DNA from: Vombatus ursinus
Taxonomy: Eukaryota; Chordata; Mammalia; Diprotodontia; Vombatidae
Direction: 5' to 3'
Assembly: GCF_900497805.2 (NCBI RefSeq)
Contig: NW_020954719.1
Span: 248,001 to 312,000, forward strand
Length of the DNA stretch: 64,000 nt
The translations under genes and the position numbers were made by a program. Positions 46,038 to 57,904 of the stretch are shown here, one piece after another (the stretch's first letter is position 1; each line of letters opens with the position of its first letter). The notes below the pieces were generated by a model. The model was given only the letters and a program-made list of their open reading frames with translations, ran no database searches and had not been told where the DNA came from.

Positions 46038-46060
46038 CGTGTGTGTGTGTGTGTGTGTGC
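46038..46060. repeat. (GT)n microsatellite
   Basis: Eleven GT units between GAATGC and GCACCC. Confidence 0.95.
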
Positions 46061-47090
46061 ACCCAAATCCAATAGTGATAAATCCTCAAAAAAACAAAGT
46101 GAGTTAAGACTAGGTAGTGAGTGTGATCCTGCTACTAATGCATCTCCCACCCTCTACCCCTCCTGCTCTAAGAAAAACATTCCTTAAATTCCATATACAA
46201 CTTACAAGTGAGAGCCTACACCTAGAACAAGAACGGTCTACCCACTTTGCTAATGCCTGCCCATCTTCTCCCTGTCAATGGGAGAAGATGTATATCCCTT
46301 AAAGGAATATACAATCCCCTTAAAACACCACACATGTGGGCATCAAACTTTCATGGAAGTGCTAGGTAATGACAAACAAAAACAGTATTTAATTTCCCAT
46401 ATTGTTCACAGTAATAAAACCAAGGTTTGTTTTGGACAACAAAAAAATCACATTAACAATAAGAAAAAAAGATGACATAGTTTTTAATGTGTAATCATTT
46501 GGTTTTATTTTATTGTGGATATAAATTTGTTAACACTATTATAGAAAATATAGCTAAATGCTCATAGATGCAAGTTCTAATGTACTTTACTGAATATTAG
46601 TCCTTTGGTTCAAGAAAAAGAATCAACATTTCAAAGAACACCTAAATTCTAAGGCAATAAGTTATGCATAAACAGAAAAATAGTTAATATTCTAATTTCC
46701 AAAGAGTTATCATGCACTAGGAGAAAATGCTTTTAAACCAATTGTAAGATATATGTAGTATTCTAGTTATACTATATTGCATTTAAATGTATAATGCCTC
46801 TAAAATTTCTTAAAAGAATTTTATATAATCTTTCATGTAATTGTATAATATAATCTTTTGAAAGGTCATCTGCAGCTTGCTCTAGACAATAAGACTAATA
46901 TTTTCAGTAACCATAACAATTAAATACTATTTTATCAGAATTACCTTCTGTATTTTCATAAGTTAGGAAAAAAATAGAAACAGAAAAAGGAAATAGTCCT
47001 CTGCTCTGGTAATTAAAATTCTACTTTTGACATATTGACACTTTGCATATAATAAAAATTTCTCTCAATATAAATACCATGAATAAATAA
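46061..47090. other. No recognised feature
   Basis: Unassigned AT-rich sequence. Overlapping frames at 45960-46475 have no domain and ordinary composition. Confidence 0.4.
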
Positions 47091-47091
47091 A

Positions 47092-47215
47092 TAGGCAGCA
47101 TGGAATCATGGACACACTGCTAATTTTAGAGCCAGGAAGACCTGGATTCTAATCTCACCTCTAGAACTCACTAAGTACATGATATTGGGCAAGTCACTTA
47201 ACCTCTATGTGATTC
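47092..47215 (+). mobile_element. MIR/CORE-type SINE
   Basis: GGCAGCATGGAATCATGGAC, GCCAGGAAGACCTGGATTCT and TTGGGCAAGTCACTTAACCT mark a diverged tRNA-CORE SINE. Confidence 0.75.
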
Positions 47216-47439
47216 ATCTACTGTAATCTGTATTGGTGCAAGGAGTACCCACAGAGATATTACCTTGACAGGTTACCCTGACAAAATTGCACATACTTAC
47301 TATAAGAAACACCAGACAATGAATCAGAACCCAAATTAGTAGTATAAAATCACTCCTTAGAGACATCTGAGAAGCTACAAAATTGATTATGATTGAAATT
47401 CACTATGAAATTAATGTCTGTAGATAATACATATAATAA

Positions 47440-47530
47440 TTATAGTTTGCTTATTTAAGGTTTGCAAAGTGCTTTACAAACATTATCACATTTTATCCTC
47501 ACAATAACCCTGAAAGATAGGTACTACAGA
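47440..47530 (-). mobile_element. MIR fragment
   Basis: GGTTTGCAAAGTGCTTTACA, then TTTTATCCTCACAATAACCC and GATAGGTACTA, corresponds to the reverse complement of the MIR 3' region. Confidence 0.7.
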
Positions 47531-47679
47531 AGAAAAAAAAAGGAGCTGGTTTCATATTGTATTGATAATACAGTTGGAAAACTAAGGCTATATTTAGTTA
47601 CTTAAAGATATTTGCAAATATAAATTAAATAGCAGATGTTGATACACACTTATAGTATTTGAGGCATGACTACAAATTT

Positions 47680-47885
47680 TTTTTTAATTCACTATGACCA
47701 TGTTGTATTTGTACCAGCAATGTAAGGATAGTTCAAAATTAGGAAAATTATTAATATAAAATATCAAAACCTAAAACATTCAGAACCACATGATTCTATC
47801 AGTGAAGCCAGAAAAAGCCTATAACAAGTCACAGCACTCATTTATGACATAAACCCTACAACACACAGAAGTAGGTAAGAGAATA
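47680..47885 (+). mobile_element. Very old L1 RT remnant
   Basis: Broken translation follows the L1 RT order: a CHYDHVVF-like start, ATGTAAGGATAGTTCAAAAT, ATTAGGAAAATTATTAATAT, and GAACCACATGATT, aligning with 20150-20285 of the near full-length L1. Confidence 0.6.
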
Positions 47886-48777
47886 GGAAGGAGAGTCAAA
47901 GGCAACCTCAAATATTCGAAAATTGGATATAGAGTAAAACTACAGTTCCCTCAAATAAAGTAAAATCAGAAGCAGTTGAGAGGGACAGAAAAATAAATCC
48001 AGTTTTTGATATGTTGAATTTGAGATGCGCATGAGATATGCAGGTATAGGTGTCCTATAGGAAGCTATAAATGTGAACATCTCTTCTGAAATATATACAG
48101 GAGTCATCTGAATAGAGATGATAGGTAAAGGAATAGACTGAAAGATTTAATGTAGCTTTGATAAGTAGTTTATTCCCAGACTGCATGCCAAATAGGAAGA
48201 ATCTGGTTTAATAAGATCTACATAAACCAAATGTCACTTTAAAGCAAAAATTAAAAATCACTTCAGTAATAGCACCTTAATATATGTGCTTCAATTTTTA
48301 CATTCCTGTTCAGTATAAAACAAAATAACTTGAAAAGAAAGGTATTAAGTATATTAGGAAATGCTCATGTGGCATCTTTGTTGTGCTACTAAAAAATTTC
48401 TTGAATCATATATTATGCAATTAAATCCTAATTGTATAGCTAAACTTTGATTACTAAAAATGTAAATTTGACTTTTAAATGTCTCCCAGTTTCATATTTG
48501 TCTTATAGTTGACAAAAGACATTATTTAATGCACAAAACTTTCACCAGCCTTACTAATACATGATTTTAGAAGCAATGATCATCAGAAACCTCGATCAAA
48601 AAATTTTTCAATTGAAAGGAGATGGACTTAGGCCAATTTTCAGTAACTTAGGTTCAATATTTGAACAAAATAAAACACTTAGTTGGTCATTCAGTAGTTA
48701 ACAAAATGACATATAATTAGACAACAATAGGAAAAGGGGGCAGGGAAGAAGGACCTTCAATAAGAATATGCATAGAA
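47886..48777. other. No recognised feature
   Basis: Unassigned AT-rich sequence. Confidence 0.4.
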
Positions 48778-51514
48778 GGGAGAGACAGATGGTGAAGCAA
48801 AGACAGACTCAACTGAATTCTCCCAAATGCCCCTCCAAACAATTTTAAAATAATGCCTCAAACTGATTTCTGGAGTGGTAGAACCAACAAAAGGGCAAGG
48901 TTAAACAATTTTCCAGCACAAGACAACTTAGGAGGTTGGCAGGATAGGTCTTCTCAGAGGGGTGATGGTTGGACGTGGAGCCCAGCACAGACCATCCACT
49001 GTGTAGGCCATGCCAGAGCACCATCAGTAAGCCTTGAAAGTGGTCCATCAGTGGTAGCAGCAGCAGCTTTGGGAGCTCTCAACCAACAGATGGTAAGGGG
49101 ATCAAAGAACTGGTCAGGAGAAGATTGTTGGGATCCTTTCTTAGCACTGGGTGCAGGACCTTGTTGCATTACCCATACACAGTTCTGGAGCAGTCCCACA
49201 GATAAGAGGAGCTCTAGCCCACTAGTGTCCATGGCCTCAATGGTGCAGGAACCCTGGTCATAGTTTCAGGGTGGAGAAAAGTGCTTGTGGTCATACACAG
49301 ACCAGAGCACAAGTCAGGAGAACAGTAAGCACACCTCGCCTTAGATCATCCCACCTTGGAAGAACCAAAAACCTACAGACCCCCAGAGCTAGCTCTGAAA
49401 ACAGAAGCAAGAAAGACCTAAAGTTTGGGACAGTCCACTATCACCCTAGCAGAGACCAACTTTAACATAAAGTTAAAAGTCAAGAAATAGGCTGGGAAAA
49501 TGAGCAAAAAGAAAGAAAAAAAAAGAACCTAATCATATTATGATGACAGGAAAGATCAAGACACAAACCCAGAAGAAGACAACAATGTCAAAGCATCTAC
49601 AAATAAAGCCTTAAAGAAATATGTGAATTCAATACAAGCCCAACAAGGACTCCTGGAAAAGCTCAAAAAGGATTTTAAAATAAAATAAGAGAGGTAGAGG
49701 AAAAAAATGGGAAAAGAAATGAGAGTGATGCAAGAAATTCAGCTTGGTAAAGGAGGCACAAAAAAATCCTGAAGAAAATAACACCTTACAAACCAGAATT
49801 GGCCAAATGGAAAAAGACATACAAAAATTAATTGAAGCAAAGAACCCCTTAAAAAGTAGAATTGTCCAAATGAAAAAGGAGATACAAAAGCTCACCGAAA
49901 AAAATAATTCCTTAATAATTAGAATTGGGCAAGTGGAAGCTAATGACTCCATGAGAAATCAAGAAGCAGCAAAACAAAATCAAAACAATGTAAAATAGAA
50001 GAAAAAATATAAACTATCTCATCAGAAAGACAACCAACCTGAAAAATAAATTGAGGAGAGTTAATTTAAGAATTATTGAACTACCCGAAAGTCATGATCA
50101 AAAAAATATATATATATCTTAGACATCACATTTCAAATTATCAAAGAAAAGTGCCCTAGTATCCTAGAACTAGTGGGTAAAATCCAAATTCAAAGAATCC
50201 ACCAATTACCTCCTAAAAGAGATCCCAAAATGAAAACTCTCAGGAATGTTATAACCAAATTCCAGAGTTCCCAGGTCCAGAAGAAAATACTGCAAGCATT
50301 TTCAAACAATTCAAATATCATGGAGCCACTGTCAAAATAATACAAGATTTAGTAGCTTCTATGTTAAACGATCAGAGGGTTTGAAATGTGATATTCTGGA
50401 AGGCAAAGAAAATAAGATTAAAATCAAGATTATGTACCCAGCAAAACTGAGCACAATCTTTCAGGGAGAAAAAAAAATGGATATTCAATGAAATAGAGAA
50501 CTTTCAAGCATTGCTGATGAAAAGACGGAGCAAAATAGAAAAATCTGACTTTCAAATACAAGATTCAAGAGAAGCATAAAAAAGTCAACAAGAAAGAGAA
50601 ATCATAAGGGATTCATTAAGATTAAAATGTTTACATTGCTAAACGGGAAGATGATACTTGTAACTCCTAAGAACTTTATCATTATTAGGACAGTAAGAAG
50701 GACAGAGACAGAGGACATGGAGGAAACAGAGGAAATTATCCCATAGTCCCATATGATGGGATAATTTCAAAAAATAAAATTAAGGAGTGAAAAAGATGTA
50801 TGCACTGGAAGAAGGGGGAGAGGAGAGGCAGAAAGGGATAAATTATCTCACATAAAAGAAGCATGAAAGGAAGAGTTTTTACAATGGAGGGGAAAATGGG
50901 AGTAGCAAGTAACATTTGAACCTTAATTTCATTGGAATTGGCTCAAAGAGGGAATAACATACACATTCAATTGGGTGCAGAAATCTGTCTTGCCCTATAG
51001 GGAAGTAGGACAGGAGAGGACTCAGAGAAGAAAGTGATAAGAGGAAGGGTGGATTGGTGAGATGGTGATCAGAAGCAAAACAAAATTTTGAGAAGGGACA
51101 GAGTAAAAGGAAAGAGACGACAGAGGGAGAGGAGAAAGAGGCAGAGAGAGAAAGAGACAGAGAGAAAGAGAGAGAGAGAGAAGGATAAATGCACAGGGGG
51201 AAATAAAATGGAGAGAAATACACAGTAATCACAACTGTAAATGTGAATGAGATGAACTCGCTCATAAAACAGAAGCAGATAGAGTGGTTTAAAAACCAGA
51301 ATCCAACAATATGTTGTTTACAAGAAACACACTTGAAACAGAGAGACACACAAAAAGTGAAAATAAGGAGCTAGAATAGAATCTATTATGCTTCAGTTGA
51401 TTTAAAAAAAAAGGGAGGGAGGGTAACAATCATGATCTCAAACAAAGCAAAAGCAAAAACAGATCTAATTTAAAAAGATAAGCAAGGAAACTACATTTGC
51501 TAAAAGGTACCATA
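48778..51514 (+). mobile_element. L1 5' half: 5'UTR, ORF1, spacer and ORF2 start
   Basis: It starts GGGAGAGACAGATGGTGAAG, an altered L1 5' end, with a GCAGCAGC-type 5'UTR. ORF1 begins at about 49500 (ATGAGCAAAAAGAAAG). The coiled-coil region is open at 49744-49998, with three 21-residue units (for example KLTEKNNSLIIRIGQVEAND). The ORF1 C-terminal block follows at 50150-50350 and the ORF2 endonuclease start at 51230-51514. A short AG-rich tract lies at 51130-51183. A truncated L1 splits it, and it resumes at 52760-52887, where it ends without a 3' part. Confidence 0.85.
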
Positions 51515-52746
51515 AATAGCCAAGATTAGAAGGAAATCAGGAAATAGGGGGAAATTTTACAACAAGTTTCTCTGATAAAGGCCTCATTTCTCAAATATAT
51601 AGAGAACTGAATCAAAATTATAAAAGTAAGAACCATTCCTCAATTGATAGTCAAAGGGTATGAACAGACAGTGTTCGAAGAAATTAAAGCTATCTGTAAT
51701 CATATGAAAAAAATGCCCTAAATTACTATTGATTATAGAAATGCAAATTAAAACAACTCTGAGATTGTTTTAATATTTTTAATTTTAAAATAAAAAAAAT
51801 TTCATTAAAATAAAATAATATATAATAAATAAAATAAAATAAAAATATTTTAATATTTAACTTTTGATAGGTGTGAGGTTGCTCACACCTATCAAATTGG
51901 CTAATGTGACAGAAAAGGAAAGCAAAATATGTTGGAAGGAATATGGGAAAATTAGAATACTAATGCATTATTGGTGGAGTTGTAAACTGATCCAACCATT
52001 CTGGAGAATATTTGGAACTATGCCCAAAGAGCTATGAAACTGTGCATACCTTTTGATTCAGCAATACCCCTATAAGGTCTGCATCCCAAAAACATTTAAA
52101 AAAAAGAAAAGAAAAGAAAACAACCTACATATACAAAAATATTTGTGGTGGCAAAGAATTGGAAATTGAGGAAATGCCCATCAACTGGGGAATGCCTGAA
52201 CAAGTTGTGATACATGATTGTGATAGAATACTATTGTGCTATAAGAAGTGATGAGCTTGACAAATGTGGATAGACTCACACAAAATAACAAAGAACAAGA
52301 TGAGCGGAACCAAGAGAACACCATATACAATTCATAATTGATCATTGTACAACAGCAATACCTTACAATGATCAATTATGAATGACTTATCTATTCTCAG
52401 CAATACAAAGATCTAAGACAATTCTGAAAGACTCATGATAAAAAATGCTATCCACCTCCAGAGAAAGAACTGAGTCTAAATGCAAAATGATACCTTTTTT
52501 ATTTTCTTTATTATTATCATTATTATTATTATCATTTATTAGTCTGTGTTTTCTTTTGCAACATAGCGAATAAGGTAATGTTTTGTATGACTGAAAATGT
52601 ATAATCTGTATGAATTTTCTTGCCTTCTCAAGTAGGGAGTAGGACAGATAAGGGAGAGAAAATGTGGAACTGAAAACTTTTTTTAAAAAATCTTAAATTT
52701 ATTTTTTACTTGTCATTGAGAAAAAATAAAATTAAAATTAAATATA
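51515..52746 (+). mobile_element. 5'-truncated L1 nested in another L1
   Basis: It begins in the ORF2 C-terminal region (GCCAAGATTAGAAGGAAATC), passes GTGGTGGCAAAGAATTGGAA and the 3'UTR, and ends A-rich. Target duplications AAAAGGTACCATA (51502-51514) and AAAAGGTGCCATA (52747-52759) differ at one base. A local AT-rich expansion and an inverted GGTGTGAGGTTGC/GCTCACACCT pair at about 51760-51895 disrupt it. Confidence 0.9.
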
Positions 52747-52759
52747 AAAAGGTGCCATA

Positions 52760-52887
52760 GACAATGAAGTATTATCAATACTAAATATAAATGTACCAAA
52801 CAGTATAGCATCCAAATTCTTAAAGGAAAAGTTAAATGAGTTTCAGGAAGAAATAGTCACTAAAACTATACTAATGGGGTCCTCAAC
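52760..52887 (+). mobile_element. L1 endonuclease segment (resumption of 48778-51514)
   Basis: GACAATGAAGTATTATCAAT, then ACAGTATAGCATCCAAATTC, continue the endonuclease where 51514 stopped. It ends at GGGGTCCTCAACTTT, after which unrelated sequence begins. Confidence 0.85.
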
Positions 52888-53136
52888 TTTCCCCTCATCT
52901 TACAGATTTCAGTTTTGTTATGTTTGTTTGTTTTCACTTGGCAATTACCTAACTTCTTACAGGCCTGATCTCATTTTGTCCTATACTTCTGACTTAGCAG
53001 CATGGCTAATCTGTTTTCAGAGGTCATCCTTTCACTTTTTTACTCAAGTCACTCAGCCTCAAAGTGGAACATGCCTTATTTAATGGAATGTACTTGATGT
53101 ACATTGGGGAATGTACTTGGGGAAACACGCTGAAAT
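52888..53136. other. No recognised feature
   Basis: Unassigned; includes the duplicated-looking phrase GTACTTG next to TACATTGGGGAATGTACTTG. Confidence 0.4.
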
Positions 53137-53255
53137 CAACATTTAATAAATGCCTCCTGGGTACACAGTAATATGCTACGCTTTGGGAGACATACAAGGT
53201 TTAAGGTTTAAATAAAGCATGATTTGTGCCCTCATAGAGTTTTTGTCTAGTAGGA
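53137..53255 (-). mobile_element. L2 3' end, minus strand
   Basis: CATTTAATAAATGCCTCCTG, GGGAGACATACAAGG and TTGTGCCCTCATAGAGTTTT match the reverse complement of the L2 end. Confidence 0.7.
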
Positions 53256-53257
53256 AG

Positions 53258-53400
53258 TTTATATATATGTGTTTTATATATATACACACACATACATATA
53301 TGTATACACATCTATATATACACACATGTATACATATACAGAAGTTAAATATATACATATATCTCATAGGAAGTTTGTGTATATATGCACACACATAAAA
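53258..53400. repeat. (TA)n/(CATA)n microsatellite
   Basis: Alternating TATA, CACA and CATA units over about 140 bp; the minus-strand frame across it is low-complexity. Confidence 0.9.
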
Positions 53401-53699
53401 TAGAAGAATATTATTGACTAGTATGTGGGAATGGGGTGACTTCATAGAGGTCTAGCATTTGATTTGACCTTTGAAGGTTATGTAGGAATTGATTAGAAAA
53501 GGAAAGGGATGTTACCTTAAGTGTTCTTGAGTAGTATTTTATCTCTTTACCTATACTATAATCTTCTTATGGGCAACAACCACTCCATTCCTGACTCTCC
53601 AAACCTTTTCCACCATGCCACAGCAGCCTTCTCAACCTGGAAATTCACTACTCTGGAGGCCCCTTCCTTTGACTGGCTGGTTCATTCTAGAACACTCAA

Positions 53700-53945
53700 T
53701 TAAAGGAAAGTGACCAGGCCAGCCACATTTTACTTCCTTTACAGGCTGCACTCCTGACTCTCACTTTCTCCACCATGTCCTTTTCTCTCTCCTCTCCTCC
53801 TACACCAAAGCTTTTCAGCTTTCTTTTATGTATTACATCTCCACTCCACTCCCATTAGAATGAAAGTTTCTTAAAGGAAACTGCTTTTATTTATATTCCT
53901 AGAACTTTGCACAGTGCCTGGCACATGCTTTTTGACTTATGATTT
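53700..53945 (+). mobile_element. L2 3' part
   Basis: CTCCACTCCACTCCCATTAG, ACTTTGCACAGTGCCTGGCA and CATGCTTTTTGACTTA follow the L2 end. Confidence 0.75.
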
Positions 53946-53984
53946 GACCAAGGTTTGTTTTTTCAAGATAATTATTTCCCTTTT

Positions 53985-54595
53985 CATTTCCCATCTTTAT
54001 CTCTTATATGACTGTGACTGCTTTCTTATTGGTCTCCCTGATTCTAGCATTTCCAGCTTTTAATGTACAGCACTGGATCAATCATCCTAAAACACTTCTT
54101 TCATTAAGTTACATCCTATAATGGTTCACCATTTCCTACAAAATAAAGTTCAAATGACTTAGACTAGTACTTCTTCCATACATGACCCTTCTCTATTTAA
54201 ATTGATCTTATTATGCTCTGAATACGTGTATTTGCCTCTGTCTTTGTTCATGCTATTCCTCCTGCACTGTGTTCCCAATCCTTCTCTGCCAATCCAGATT
54301 CTATCTTTTAAGGTCCCTCTCAAAGCTTAATACTTCTGTGAAACTTTAATATTCCTTTCCAACTTTTCACCTTAGTCTGTAAGTAATTTTCCCTCCTTGA
54401 AGATGCCAGATCACTGATTAATTGTTTTTATCACTAACTGTACATTTATTTGACATCATTTTCTAAATTGTGAACCATTTTTTCATATGTATACATCATA
54501 CTTACAGAACTAGATGTGAAAAAGATCATGGATAGTAGTTTTATTTTCCACAGTCTTTTATATATAATAATTGCTTAATAAATGTCTACTGATTA
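53985..54595 (+). mobile_element. L2 3' part
   Basis: In L2 order: TTATTGGTCTCCCTGATTCT, CACTGGATCAATCATCCTAA, CACCATTTCCTACAAAATAA, then TGTTCATGCTATTCCTCCTG and TTGCTTAATAAATGTCTACT at the end. Confidence 0.85.
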
Positions 54596-54599
54596 ATGC

Positions 54600-55290
54600 T
54601 AATGTTTTCATGTGGACTCATAGGCTTTTCACTATACAGTCAACACACAGAAGTTGAAAACATTTTCCTTTACAACTTGACTCAAAGAAAATTATTCTTG
54701 TTCAAGACTCTTTTGCTTATATTTCATCACATTCCTATTTACCTCTAGTATTCTCAAAATCTAATCCTTGACTTTCTAATAATATTTTTAAAAATGGGTT
54801 AATTTTCAAAATGTCATGTTAGCTTATGGGTTATAACGTATTAAACTTATAATATCAGGGTGATAACCCTTTCCATACTTAGATATGCTAGTCCTCAAAA
54901 GGTTTGAGAAGTAAAGGGTTAACTTTTTGGAAGCAAATTAGTTATGTTGCTAAGTGAGAAGTACAGAAAAAATTAGGTCAAGTCTGAAAGAAATTTGGCA
55001 GTTGACAAATATGAATTATTATAAAAGAAAACTGAAAATGTAACTAAGCACTGGCATAACAAAATGCCTATTCTGACATTAAGGTGGTCTTTTATCCTCT
55101 CTTGATCTGTGTTCTCATCACTAAAATTAGAGTTTTTGACTAGGTTCATGTCTATATTTTGTTTGTTTTTACTTGGCAATTGCCCAGGTTCATTTCTACT
55201 CTAAAATCCTATTACTCAGATTCCCAGCACTCCATCTTTCTATATACATGATTTAGTGACATATATATGTTTTCAAAGTGCACAGTATAG
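54600..55290. other. No recognised feature
   Basis: Unassigned sequence. Confidence 0.4.
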
Positions 55291-55299
55291 TATATTGCC

Positions 55300-55495
55300 C
55301 TATACTGGATAGTGAGCTGGCCTCAGTTCAAGTGCTACTTTTGACAGATACTAAATGTGTGACCCGTAGCAAGTTATTTAACCTGTCAGGTAATTCTCTA
55401 AAACTATACATTGTGAAGATGTTGATTTCCTTTTATAAAGTATATTCCTCACTGGGAACTCTCCACACCAATTAATTCACAGGTCCAGTTCAAAA
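55300..55495 (+). mobile_element. CORE-SINE with MIR3/Ther-like tail
   Basis: AGCTGGCCTCAGTTCAAGTG, ATGTGTGACCCGTAGCAAGT, and the tail CTCACTGGGAACTCTCCACA then AATTCACAGGTCCA. It is the same family as 27318-27518. Confidence 0.7.
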
Positions 55496-55697
55496 ATTAA
55501 AATTCAATGCAATGAGTTTTAACTCACTTTACAGGATCTGAGAGCTGGAAAGAATCTCAGCAGGCATCTAGTAAAATCCATACGCTAAAGGGATCATCAA
55601 GTCTTGAATTCTATTGACATAAGATTTCAAGAACCCAGTCTACCTCTAGGACCAAATAAAAAATTAGACTAGAACTTTTTTGGATTATTTCCTTAAC

Positions 55698-56082
55698 CAG
55701 GGGTAGGGAACCTGCGGCCTCAAGGCCTTATGTGGCCCTCTAGGTCCTCAAGTGCAGCCCTTTTATTGAATCCAATCTTCAAAGAACCAAAAGGATTTGT
55801 TCTGTAAAACTTGGACTCAGTAGGGGCAACTAGGTGGCACAGTGGATAGAGCACTGGCCTAGGAGTCAGGAGGACCTGAGTACAAATCCTGCCTCAGACA
55901 CTTGACACTTACTAGCTGTGTAACCCTGGGCAAGTCACTTAACCCTGATTGCCTCACCAAAAAGCCAAAAAAAAAAAAAAAGAAAGAAAAAGAAAGAAAG
56001 AAACTTGGACTCAGTCAAAAGGGCACACCCAAAGACCTAGAAGACCACATGCAGCCTCCATGCCTCACGTTCCCCACCCCTG
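55698..56082. mobile_element. hAT-type MITE, split by a SINE
   Basis: The inverted ends are CAGGGGTAGGGAACCTGCGG and, from the right, CAGGGGTGGGGAACGTGAGG. The flanking 8-bp duplication is TCCTTAAC (55690-55697) against GCCTTAAC (56083-56090), one change. Without the SINE and its duplication the element is about 191 bp and encodes nothing, so it depends on a hAT transposase. Confidence 0.9.
55822..56000 (+). mobile_element. CORE-SINE (WSINE1/Mar type) inside the MITE
   Basis: AGGGGCAACTAGGTGGCACA head, the CORE, a long A-rich tail, and a perfect 15-bp duplication AAACTTGGACTCAGT at 55807-55821 and 56001-56015. Confidence 0.95.
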
Positions 56083-56090
56083 GCCTTAAC

Positions 56091-56440
56091 CATATGCAGT
56101 TCATTCTTTAGACATTTAACTGATATAAAGCAATCGCCAAAAACAAGGAGACCAAAAGAACCTAGAAATGCCTCAGCAAGCAACAATTTTATCTCCTTGA
56201 CAAATCAATTTAGAATAAAAACTAATTTGAAAAACTTCAGGCAGAGAGGAATTCCTAGGTGAAGGTAAGGTGAAATATTATAAGCAAGTTCAGTTCAAAG
56301 AAAACTAAGATGCAATGGAGTAAAAAAAAAAAAAAGGAGCTAATTAGAGAGCATAAGATTAGAATCAAGCCATATCCTTTGTACACAAGGATGAATTTAG
56401 AAAGAGGATCATGAAAAGATTAAAAAAAATGGAAAGAAAA
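56091..56440. other. No recognised feature
   Basis: Unassigned sequence leading into an L1 tail. Confidence 0.4.
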
Positions 56441-56444
56441 CTAA

Positions 56445-56610
56445 TTCTTCTTTCACAACTAATGTGACTAATATGGAAATTTGTTTACATGTATAGTCTA
56501 TATCAGATTGCATGCCCTCTTGGGGAGAGGCGAGAGGAGAGAGGGGTAAAAATTTAGAACTCAAAATCTTACAAAAGTGAATGTTGAAATCTAAAAATAA
56601 ATAAATAAGT
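56445..56610 (+). mobile_element. L1 3'UTR fragment (5'-truncated insertion)
   Basis: TCTTTCACAACTAATGTGAC, TATAGTCTATATCAGATTGC, CCCTCTTGGGGAGAGG and TAGAACTCAAAATCTTACAA are the L1 3'UTR, ending in AAATAAATAAATAAG. It ends at or within a few bases of the stop codon of the minus-strand frame at 56611-56832. Confidence 0.85.
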
Positions 56611-56832
56611 TTAATTTGAAAATAATCTGTTCATATTTCTAATTTCTTCTTCATCAATAACAACAGAATCACCACCATTCTTGTACGTATACATTCTTGT
56701 ATAATACAGTTCTTCATGTGCTGCATGGCAAAGTGGAAAGAATACAAATAAAACAAAGACAGAAAGAACAGCTAAACAAGACCAAGCTTGCACAATTGAT
56801 CCATGTTGAAGGTGACACATGCTGTCTCCCAT
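56611..56832 (-). CDS. Unassigned 73-residue ORF with one hydrophobic segment
   Basis: Starting at the ATG at 56832 it reads MGDSMCHLQHGSIVQAWSCL, then a hydrophobic run (LAVLSVFVLFVFFPLC) and a polar tail with EELYYTRMYTYKNG and VVIDEEEIRNMNRLFSN. A single membrane helix is likely. Unlike most frames here it has a balanced, non-repetitive composition and does not match the repeats around it. It could be a retrocopy or an exon of a small membrane protein, or chance. I do not recognise the family. The frame stays open a little upstream of the ATG. No clear promoter or splice sites were seen. Confidence 0.3.
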   Translation of the reverse strand: MGDSMCHLQHGSIVQAWSCLAVLSVFVLFVFFPLCHAAHEELYYTRMYTYKNGGDSVVIDEEEIRNMNRLFSN

Positions 56833-56944
56833 GCCTGGAATGGATACCTCCACCTCTCAGAATCATGGCTTACTTCAAATCTCTAGTACCACCTGCTTCT
56901 TCTATAGAACCGTTCTTGATCCACTCAGATGAGATTACTTTTAA

Positions 56945-57055
56945 TTGACTGTGTATTATTTCACTTGATAAGATCCTTGAGGGCAAAGGCTATTTTGTCT
57001 TCTGTCTTTATATTCCCAGCACCTAGCGCAGTACCTACTACCTAAAAGACAATTA
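56945..57055 (+). mobile_element. L2 3' end
   Basis: TTGATAAGATCCTTGAGGGC and ATTCCCAGCACCTAGCGCAG are the L2 terminus. Confidence 0.8.
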
Positions 57056-57059
57056 ATCC

Positions 57060-57895
57060 TGGCCCTTAAATTATATCCCTCCTCTCTGACACTGGTTGAC
57101 CCTATTTTCTCTTCCTTCACTTAATCCTTAACAGCTTGCAATCTTGCTTTCAGACTCCTTACCCACTTAAATCTATTCCCTCTCCAAAGTTACCAGATCT
57201 TAATCCCCACATCTGATGATCTTTTCTTAGTTCTCATGCTTTTTGACCTTTCTGATGCATTGCCACTGTTGACTACCCCCTTCTTCTGGATTCTCTCTTC
57301 TTTGGATTCGCATTTGCATTTTCATTATCTTCCTAACTATCTGACTTGTGCTCTTTGGTTAGATCAGGGGTAGAAAACCTGTGGCTTCCAGGCCACATTG
57401 AGGCTGCAGGTTCCCCACTCCTTGACTACATCATCATCCATATCATGGTCCCTTACAGGTACTCAATAAAGATCTATCCTGGGATCTCTTTCTCTCTCTG
57501 CATGATCTCTCTTGGTGATCTTCTCAGCTTCCTAGGCATGAATTACTATCTGTATGCTTAAGACATACATATACATACATACATGGGTGTCTATACACAT
57601 ACAAAACCCCAGGTTCTCCATGAGCTTTACCACCTACATCTCAAATTCAAAATTTCCAAAACTTCTGTTTTGGAATGTTCCATATTTTTCCTCTAATTCA
57701 TCTTCTTCTAAACTTGTTTAATATTTCCAGTTTATCCTGTATTTAGCTTGTTTGCACAGAGGTATTTGCATGCTGTCTACCCCATTAGACTGTGATGTGC
57801 ATTAGCGAAGGGATTGTCTTTTTTACTTTCTTTGTATCCCTAGTGCTTACTACAGTGTTTGGCACGTAATAGGTATTTAATAAATGTTTATTGAC
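57060..57895 (+). mobile_element. L2 (ORF2 end region and 3'UTR), interrupted by a MITE
   Basis: It contains the L2 order TTTTGACCTTTCTGATGCAT, GACTACCCCCTTCTTCTGGA, TCTTGGTGATCTTCTCAGCT, CACCTACATCTCAAATTC and the end CTACAGTGTTTGGCACGTAA followed by TAAATGTTTATTGA. Confidence 0.85.
57365..57424. mobile_element. Short hAT MITE copy (60 bp)
   Basis: CAGGGGTAGAAAACCTGTGG on the left and GCTGCAGGTTCCCCACTCCT on the right match the two ends of the MITE at 55698, with almost no interior. No target duplication is visible, so it may be a decayed deletion derivative. Confidence 0.7.
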
Positions 57896-57904
57896 AGTTT
57901 CAAA

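Noticed and set aside
50879-51349. 156-residue minus-strand frame with a Ser/Leu-rich run
   Set aside because: Antisense of the L1 spacer with its AG-rich tract; no family resemblance.
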